NCBI GenBank assembly: GCA_000310025.1
Contig: FN649727.1
Span: 1,187,463-1,251,462 of the forward strand
Direction: 5' to 3'
DNA from: Ectocarpus siliculosus
Taxonomy: Eukaryota; Sar; Phaeophyceae; Ectocarpales; Ectocarpaceae
Length of the DNA: 64,000 bases
In this document: positions 56,449 to 64,000 of the stretch, piece after piece
How the letters are laid out: each line of letters starts with the position of its first letter
Position numbering within the stretch: the first letter of the stretch is position 1
The notes under the pieces: model-generated
What the model saw: the letters and a program-made list of their open reading frames with translations, nothing else
The model's database searches: none
Told to the model about the DNA's origin: nothing
Made by a program: the position numbers and the translations under genes

Positions 56449-59400
56449 AATGCTTACGAACACAATCTCACAGAGACTACCCGCTCGGGACACTATCGAA
56501 GGGACGTGTTGAAGTCAGTAAACAAAGTGTTGAGAATAAAATGTGTAGTGTTGCGTTGTTCTAGCGAGAGATTCGTGTCGCTCGTGGATTTGTTTAGACA
56601 TGGCTGCTGCTTGGGGGAGACAGGCTTATGAGAAATGGTGTGTGGTTGCCAAAGGGGCTTATTCTGGTGCGGTTACCAAGGAAGAGGAGGTGGTGCTACA
56701 GCCATGAAGAGGGTGCTTGGGTGTTGACTCAGATAGCCGGAGGGATGATGACGTGGACCCTTTTGGGCAGCCGGCCTGTTTTTTTCGGATGACAAAGAGC
56801 GCGCCGGTGGTGTGACTACAAGGATAGGTTAGGTGTGTGTTTTATCACCTGCGACAACGTCTTGCGTGATGAATGACCAAAGGCTCCCCGGTAGGCCGAC
56901 GACCACACGCGTGTTCTGTGTGAATAGATTGCCGTTTGTCACTACTCCTCCTCCAGTGAATTTTTTGTGTAGTGTCTCGATATGATGGCGTCACGTATGG
57001 ATAATAGAAACGAAGGTGCTGCTTCGTACGTACACGAGAATATCTAGTCTAATCGATGCCGGGCACTGGTTTTGTTGAAAACATGCGGTTTTTGACTCCT
57101 AGCAACCTACGGTGGGCACGCGTGTCACCACTCCTCCTTCAACCTCCCAACAGCGAGACATACGACATTGTCCTGTTAACATCTCGGCGGCGAGGCCAGC
57201 GCTTTCCAAGTCTCGCCCTCGAAAGACGGGAATACCCGGGTGAATGAAACGGGGCACGTGCTTTCATTTCACCATGTACGTCCTCCTTGTTTCCATCTTT
57301 GTTCCAAACCGTATGTAGGGTAAACACTTTTTCGCTCAGGCTCTGCTTGTTTGTTCCATGTCTGTTATTTACCATCTGAAGCACTGCCCGTTCTTCTACA
57401 TATAGAGTGCGGGGCTAGGCAGGTGTTTTGCCAATGGCCCGAGAAGAGGGAAATAACCGTCGATCACGCCCGCGTCCTTCAGCCCAGATGGGGAAGCGCG
57501 CGATTCCGCACGCCACACGGGAGGGCGGCGCGATTATCTATCTCGGTGACTAGCGGGGGGGGGGGAATCAAGCTCAGAATCGTGCTGTCTCGAAAATAGT
57601 ACAATCCCGGGTCTCACACCAAAAGACGCAGGTAGCCAACGGGAGAAGGTGTCGGTGTTCATAGTAGGGAGGGCGTGTTTCCGACAATAATAATCGTTTT
57701 TTCCTCTACCGTACACACCTCATCTCCCCAACCCTGCGACCCACATACTGATTGCTGCGGAGGGGCACGCTTTCGGGAACCCCACATTTGTCGGAGAGAG
57801 AGTAGAGAGAAGACTCAAGTGATCGGCTTGGAACAGCTGTTTCCTCATGGTGGTACGCGGATTGCTTTGCCGGCGAGCACCCACGCCGTGATGTTCCAAC
57901 CAACTGAGAAATTGCGGAACAAATGCTGTTGCTGATGATGAACCCTTGCACGTACGACGTAAAAAGGGTAAATCCCGAGAGCGTTTCGTCACCTCCAGCC
58001 TTCAGGTAGCCATCAGCCCTTCGGATGCTCGACGCATCTTGATCCGCCAGTGCGAGTACATCGAAGAGCAAAAATGTGTGGAAATCATTCTTTCCGCGGG
58101 CAATTAACAGAAGGGTATCTCACTTGCCTGCCCCCATTCTCCGCCTCTACCGCCTCAAGGGAAGGCCGGTTAGGCGCCAACTTTTTCCTTCAAGAACCGG
58201 GAAAAAAAAAAAAATCACACCGGGACAAACGACAAACCACCACCACGGAGGAATACGTTGGGAATTCATAAGCAGGCAGGCGCACGGCATCATGCAGCCT
58301 CTCGTCGGGAGCAAAGACAAAGCATTATTCCGATCTGTCGTCACCAAGGACTTCTCTCTCAAGCGGTCCAGTTACCCACCAAGACAGAATTGATCGAAAG
58401 CTTTCATTTCTCCACGGACGCAATCCCATCTCCCAGGCCGTGGACACCAACCAGTACATGGTTCATTCACCAGCCGCAAAACGGCGCTCCACCCCCTGCC
58501 CTACAATCACCACCTTCACCAAGAAACACGCAGACTCTCCCCAAGAAAGGTGTCACTTTCATCTCGTACATCATACACGGCAATTCAAGATGCTTCGGAA
58601 CACATTACCACTGAATAACTCCATCCCCCCCCCCCCCCTCCAACTGAACCTCACACCCAGAAAGTGGTATCCATCTTCCCGGGGTAAATAAAAAGTATTG
58701 CTTCTGCGTAGCCTCCATCACCGGACTTCACCGGGCCCGCGTACCGAAGGGAGGCACGTCAAGAGAGAGACTTTGTCGAGACGAAAAAAGAGGCGCGGCG
58801 GAAATAACGGGCGCGCGGCTGCTGCCTTTTCAAGACCCGCCGCTTCCGCCCTGCGAGACGAACAACAACAAAAAAAAACAGCAGCAGCCGCAGCAGTCGC
58901 AGCAGAGAACGGGAGAGGAAATTCAGTAGGAGATTCACTCGCGAACACAGCGGTTGCCTACGCCTACCAAGGTTGACTGACTCGGTTTGCAGTGCCTGGC
59001 GGGCTATTTGAATTTTCGAGGGCGCGAGTAGCAGGTCCTGCTTCAGAACCAGCACCTCCCTGCATGGTACGTTAAGTTCACATCTTGCTCGAACATTATA
59101 TTCGCCGTGGAAGAGAAGCGCGTCTCGCTTTCGCCCCAAGACGCCAATATCCTGTTGGGCAGTCGGAGGGAGGGCTTGGCAAGGCACAACGGCGGCGCCG
59201 CTCTCTCGTGTTGCCCTCGCCGCCATTTCGTGTGAATGCGTGCGATAACGCTGCGCATGATTCGATCGCTTCACAAGTCGCCTCACAACTCGACATGCCA
59301 GTCAGTCGCTAAAAAACAGGCATTGTTTGCCCTGCGCACGCCCCCCGCCGTCGGTGCGTATGCGACAAACAACAAATGACTCTTTATCTCGGTCGCTCAC

Positions 59401-60140
59401 CCTGTGTTTTCTGTTGGCGCTGTTTTGTCTCGACAAGCCCCCCCTGCCCCCCCTGCCGCCTCCGCGCCCTCTTCGTGAGTGGCCGCCTCCCGAGTCGTCG
59501 CCGTGTCCATCCCTGCCATGCAATGATAGACGCGCGCGTACAAAAAGAAACAAAAAAAAAAGAGGTTTGGAACCGATAAGAGCAAAAGCGGAGGATGGAA
59601 GAGGGGGGCAATGCGAGCACACGAGCAACAAAAAGGCTGAAGGAAAGTAGCTCAAGAGGGAGAAAACAACTTGGACAGGAAGCTTAAGGGAGGGGAGGGG
59701 GGGGGCGGAACAAGGAGAAAACAAACGCGCGTCAGATCCGACGCTCCAAAATCGTGGAAATCTCGAGTGAACTCAACCAAGGCGCGGCACGAAATGAAGC
59801 AACAACATGTGCCACAACGTTTCGGCAACTGAACAGCCAAGCACGACAATCGGCAACCACCGTAAAACAGCAAACACATGCGTATAGAACAGAGAACAAC
59901 AAACTCGGCCAGCGCAGAGGCGGAGCAAACAAACACACAGATATCATACCTACGTTCAAGACGTTCTCATTAACCAGCGCCCGAAGAGCAAAAAAAAAAA
60001 AAGAAACACAGAACGACGAAAGGCGAACACACACCCCTCGAGGCAAGCCGGCGCCAAACCACCCACCCAAACCCACAACCTACGCATACATATCACAAAA
60101 ACAAATTGCTCTCCGTCCCCCAAATTGTCAACCACCCAGC
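56449..60140. other. Region between the convergent SDR and ataxin-2-like genes
   Basis: 3.7 kb, presumably holding both 3' untranslated regions. Only unsupported frames, a run of about 14 C near 58,626, and purine-rich strings were seen. No gene or named element was recognised. Confidence 0.5.
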
Positions 60141-61739
60141 TCACCCCCCGTGCTCGTGCGGACCTCCCCCGCCCGGTCCCATTCCCCCGGCCCCGGGCCG
60201 CATGCCGCCCATTCCGCCCGCGTTTCCCGGTCTCTGCGGCTGAGGAGGCGTCTGTGGGGGGCCGGGGTGGGGGGGCGGGGGAGCCCCGCCCGCCCCGGGG
60301 TGTCCCGGCATCATCGGGAAACCTCTCTGCTGCTGTTGCGGCTGCGGCTGCGGCTGCTGCTGCTGCTGCTGCTGCTGTTGGCCTTGCGGCACCGGGATCT
60401 GTGGTGGCGGCAGCTGAAGCTGCGGCTGTCCCGGTTGCTGCTGCTGCGGCTGCTGCTGCTGCTGCTGCTGCTGGGCCATCTGAGGGCGGAGGGTAGAAAC
60501 GGGCGGAAAAAACCGCGTCAAGTGAAGGGAGTCGTGGCTTTCAGCACCCGGGCACACGTCAGGCACGCAATATTACACCTCGTGCTTTCGTACAAATTAC
60601 CCCAAACGATCCAATAACATGGGTGTTAGCGTGCACGCGGGCGCTCTCATCCATCCCCGTGTCCTTCGTACAGCAATACCGCACCAGGTACTTCCTTTTA
60701 CAATCCCCTTCTCCGGTGCACAACGTTGCCCGTCAGGCCTCAGCTTGCCACAACGCGGCTACTAACACATATGTCGTGAATACGAACAACCCTCCTTCAC
60801 ACTCAAAACACAAGCACTGCGGCACGTTGTGGAAACAGCGTTATGGCCATGTTTCATCTACAACAACCCCCACAAAACTTAACACACCTGCATCTGGCCG
60901 TGATAGAAGGGAGAACCCGGGGGGGGCACCGCCCCCCCCGGCTGGCCCACGACCTGAATCCCCTGCGGCGGAAAGCCTTGGATCTGCCCCGGAGCCATCG
61001 GCATGCGAGGCGGTTGCATGAACATCTGGATTTTCAGGGGCAAAGGAGGGGGGATAAACCACGATCCAGAGGTTGCGGGCAGGCGGGAGTGGGGGGAGGT
61101 TGGTCACCACATAACCAGCCAGCGCGATGGACATCTAACACGACAAGGCCACGGTCGCTTGACACCCTTCCGCGCACGCGTCTGCTGGGCTGCGAGGGGC
61201 CTACCAAACCAATTGGGGACGTTCACCACATACGGCACTACCCCCGTCCATCCCGTACAGCTCGACAGGCGGCTCAGCGGCGTTCGCAAAAGAGACCTGG
61301 CACAACTTTCCATCTTTCAAACAACCTACACGCTTCCCTCCCACCCACCCACCCACCCCCCAGCTGACCAACACACACACCTGCGGAGGCTGCCCCATCG
61401 CCGCCCGATACATGGGCTGTGGGAACTGCTGAGGCGGCATGGGTCCCCGCGCCCCCGCCATTACGTGCGGCGGCACAACGCCTGCCATGTGGTGCGGGGT
61501 CATCGCGTTGTTGCCCCCCGCCGCCGCCGCCGCCGCCGCTGCTGCCGCCGCCGCCGCTGCCGCCACCATCTGCTGCTGCTGCGCCTGCAAAGGCCCCGGC
61601 GGGAAAGTGGGGACGACCATCTGCGCGCCCCCCGGTCCGACTGCCGGAGGGCCCGTGACTCCCTGCGGGACGGGGGGGGGCATCGCCTGCTGTTGCGGCG
61701 TCGAAGGGTGTTGCTGAGGCGTGGACGGGTGTTGTTGGG

Positions 61740-61771
<32 letters not shown>

Positions 61772-63960
61772 GCCTGCGGCTGCTGCTGCTGCTGGGAGCG
61801 GGCTTGGTGGGTCTGTTGCTGCGCCTGCGGCTGCTGCTGCTGCTGCTGCTGTTGCTGTGCGTGGTGCGACGGGTGTGGCGGCTGCTGCTGCTGTTGCGGC
61901 TGCTGCTGCTGCTGCGGTGGCGGCTGTTGGCGGTGGGGAGATTGCTGCTGGGGAGGATGCTGCAGAGAGCTGTTCTGCGGGGAGCCCTGCTGAGAGCCAT
62001 GGTGGTGCTGGTGAGGCTGGTGAGGGGGGTGCGGGTGCTGCTGCGGCGGGTGGTGGTGCTGTTGGTGCGGCTGCTGCTGCTGCTGCTGAGGGTGCGCGTG
62101 CGGTTGTTGATGGGGGTGTGCATGACTACCAACACCGCCACCCCCCCCACCACCCCCGCTTCCATGCTGGAATTGTTGGGGGTGGTGGTGCTGTTGCTGC
62201 TGCTGCTGCTGCTGGGGCGGCTGCTGCTGCTGCTGCTGATGCGGCACGTGCTGAGGGTGGTTGAACTGGTGATGGTGTAGCTGCTGTTGCTGATGAGGCT
62301 GGTGGTGGTGATTGTGGTGGTGCTGCTGCTGATGCATGTGGCCGTGCTCATCGGCATTGTGGCCACCGCCTCCGTAACCCTGCAGGGCACGACGCAGAGG
62401 AGGTAAGGTAAGAAACTCGCGAACAAAACAGCGGTACTTCGAAAGGCGAATGGTCGTATTCCCCCGACACAAGAGCTAACAGTACGAAAATCCATTGTAA
62501 TCGCGCCAAAATTCCAAAAATTTCAAATGTTGAAACTTCCGCAAACATCCTAGTCCGATGCTGGTGACATGGGAGTGCGAAAAAGGGGCCGACAAACCAG
62601 GCCGCTGTCATCACGGCACAGACAGTACCGCAGGCAGACACAGAGCATGCGGCATAATCAAAACAGTGACGCAGACAGAGCACATGACACAAACAAAAGA
62701 GCCGGAAAATATTTAGGTGGGCATGTACGCTTCTCAACGTTGCTGCAGATCTAGAACCCTGCCCTAGCAACTCTCTGCCGCAAACCATTCAACCGGACAT
62801 CGGCCGACGAAAAACCCGCTTTCGCGAGATAACCGCATTCGGTTATGCTAACGGAGCCAGCACAGCACACCCACCAACGATCCACCGGACATGGCGCCCC
62901 TGCCTCCGGTCCCGAACCCCCCCCCCCCGGGCCCTCGGGGCGACGGGCTCGCGATGCTAACCGCAGTAGGCGTCATCACCTGCGGCGTGGACACCGCCGC
63001 CGCGGCAACGACAACCGGGGACGCGGAGGCAGCAGCCACGGGAGCGGCCGCCGCCGGCGCTCCCCCCGGAGGCTTCCACTCCTTGGCCGTCGGGTTCGGC
63101 TTCCACTCCTTCGCGCTGGCTCGCAAGGCCGATTTCTTCTTCTCCGCCGCCGCGTCCGCCGCGGCGCTCCCGCCGCTGCCGCCGCCGCCGCCCCCGGCGG
63201 AGGAGGACGGAGAAGGCAGCGGCGGCTTCGCCGCCGCCATGGCCGCCTTGGCCGACGCGGGGACGAACGCCGGCGCGTTACTGGAAACCCTCAAGACAGA
63301 CCCGCTGCCGCCGCTGCTGCTGCCAGTCGTCGTCGCGGCACGAGGAGAACCGCTGCCGCCGCCTGCCGCTCTTGTAGCTACTGGCGAGGGCTGCGGCGTC
63401 GCGGCTGCTGCCGCCACCGGCGCCGCCTTCGGAGAGGGCGGCACGGGGGTAGTCCTGGGCTTGGCAGCGGCAGGCGGTCGCCCCGCAGCAGCGGTCGGAG
63501 TGGTGGCGGCGGTAGCGGTGGCCGCTGCCGCCGCCGGAGCGGCCGCACTCGGACCGTTTTCGCCCTTGGGCGGAGGCGTCGACCTGGACAAAAATTTAAT
63601 TCGGCAGTATTTATTGCGGTAACATGGTGGTGGAGTAGATTATGTTGTGCGGGGTCGAGAACCCTCACTCCGCGCAAAGGGGATAATCGCACCACGTTGT
63701 GTTAAAATGGCCGAGCACCCGCCAGGAGTTACACAACAGTGCTTATACCGGTCCCTGGAAGCGAACGCACCAGAAAATAAATCAAGTCATTCGCAGCTGT
63801 CATCCGTTGCAAGGAAGTAAGCACAAGATGCCGAACCCCCATGGCAGGATGCAGCGCACCCTCCAAGCGACTCGCCGAATACCTCACGGCGCTTCGCGCT
63901 TGGTGATGTGAGAGCCTGGTCCGGTGAGAACCCGGCGTACTCCGTCCCGGCTTTGTAGGG
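60141..63960 (-). CDS. Ataxin-2-like protein, C-terminal part (5' end beyond the window)
   Basis: Exons (minus): 63960-63860 (upstream boundary tentative), 63583-62875, 62379-61381, 61025-60888, 60479-60141; phases agree. About 761 residues are present, ending HEHGG and TGA. The first exons give PYKAGTEYAGFSPDQAL and a Pro/Ala/Ser-rich region with three PAM2-like motifs (VSSNAPAFVPAS, LRASAKEWKP, NPTAKEWKP), the short element by which ataxin-2/Pbp1/CID proteins bind the MLLE domain of poly(A)-binding protein. Next is a 333-codon exon of His/Gln tracts and Ala runs (CAG and GCG repeats), then MFMQPPRMPMAPGQ...PPPGSPFYHGQMQ, typical of ataxin-2 tails, and a last poly-Gln/Pro/Gly exon. The Lsm and LsmAD domains expected upstream would lie to the right of the window. 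The role (RNA granules, translation control) is inferred from the family and PAM2 motifs. Confidence 0.72.
62380..62874 (-). other. Intron of the ataxin-2-like gene
   Basis: 495 bp, donor TTG|GTGGGT and acceptor CCCTGCAG. No element recognised. Confidence 0.7.
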
Positions 63961-64000
63961 CTGCGAGGTGTCAATTGTCAAACGACTACGGCATGCACGA

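Noticed and set aside
61003-62280. 425-codon plus-strand Leu/Arg-rich frame opposite the ataxin-2-like gene
   Set aside because: It is the complement of the poly-Gln/His exon (CTG repeats read as Leu). The minus strand has matching splice sites and meaningful motifs.
1-64000. CRISPR arrays, bacterial operons, tRNA or rRNA genes
   Set aside because: The window is intron-rich nuclear DNA. No regularly spaced direct repeats of CRISPR type and no cloverleaf or rRNA core sequence was recognised by eye; a covariance-model scan was not possible.

Overview
This is a eukaryotic nuclear window. It most resembles a brown alga, Ectocarpus-like. The genes are intron-rich with GT-AG introns of 0.2-4 kb and lie on alternating strands. 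A 22-residue FNQP/WPxSL leucine-rich (FNIP-like) repeat array is present, which I associate with brown algal genomes. One enzyme carries an N-terminus like a stramenopile plastid leader. Two 100-N gaps sit between repeated contig ends, as in a Sanger-type draft. The species assignment is inference; the gene structures below were read from splice sites and reading frames.

Bases 1-19,600 are repeat-dominated. A diverged large inverted repeat has left segments at about 400-1400 and 12,143-13,810 and right segments at about 16,350-18,370 and 18,600-19,610. A young Ty1/copia retrotransposon (1578-10,060, LTRs 324/325 identical) is inserted in the left arm, followed by a minus-strand FNIP-like LRR gene (10,834-12,003). 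The centre holds two related palindromic MITE-like units (14,491-14,945 and 15,258-15,697).

From 21,966 onward the window holds host genes. These are: a six-exon AhpD/carboxymuconolactone-decarboxylase-type gene (minus, 21,966-26,383); divergently from it, a five-exon RRP8 rRNA methyltransferase gene (plus, 26,784-31,610); a five-exon 157-residue protein I cannot name (minus, 32,410-35,692); a four-exon NIT2/omega-amidase gene (minus, 37,326-43,179) whose 4-kb first intron contains two hairpin/MITE elements; an intron-rich DDE-transposase-like gene, possibly domesticated (plus, about 43,383-49,312); a six-exon short-chain dehydrogenase with a putative plastid leader (plus, 50,963-56,448); and the C-terminal part of an ataxin-2-like gene (minus, 60,141 to the right edge).

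Two assembly problems matter. The copia element contains a 1279-bp direct duplication around a 100-N gap. RRP8 intron 1 contains a gap flanked by base-call-degraded second copies of its own flanks. The genes do not form one pathway. RRP8 (nucleolar rRNA modification) and the ataxin-2-like protein (poly(A)-binding-protein partner) both concern RNA; NIT2 and the SDR are metabolic.
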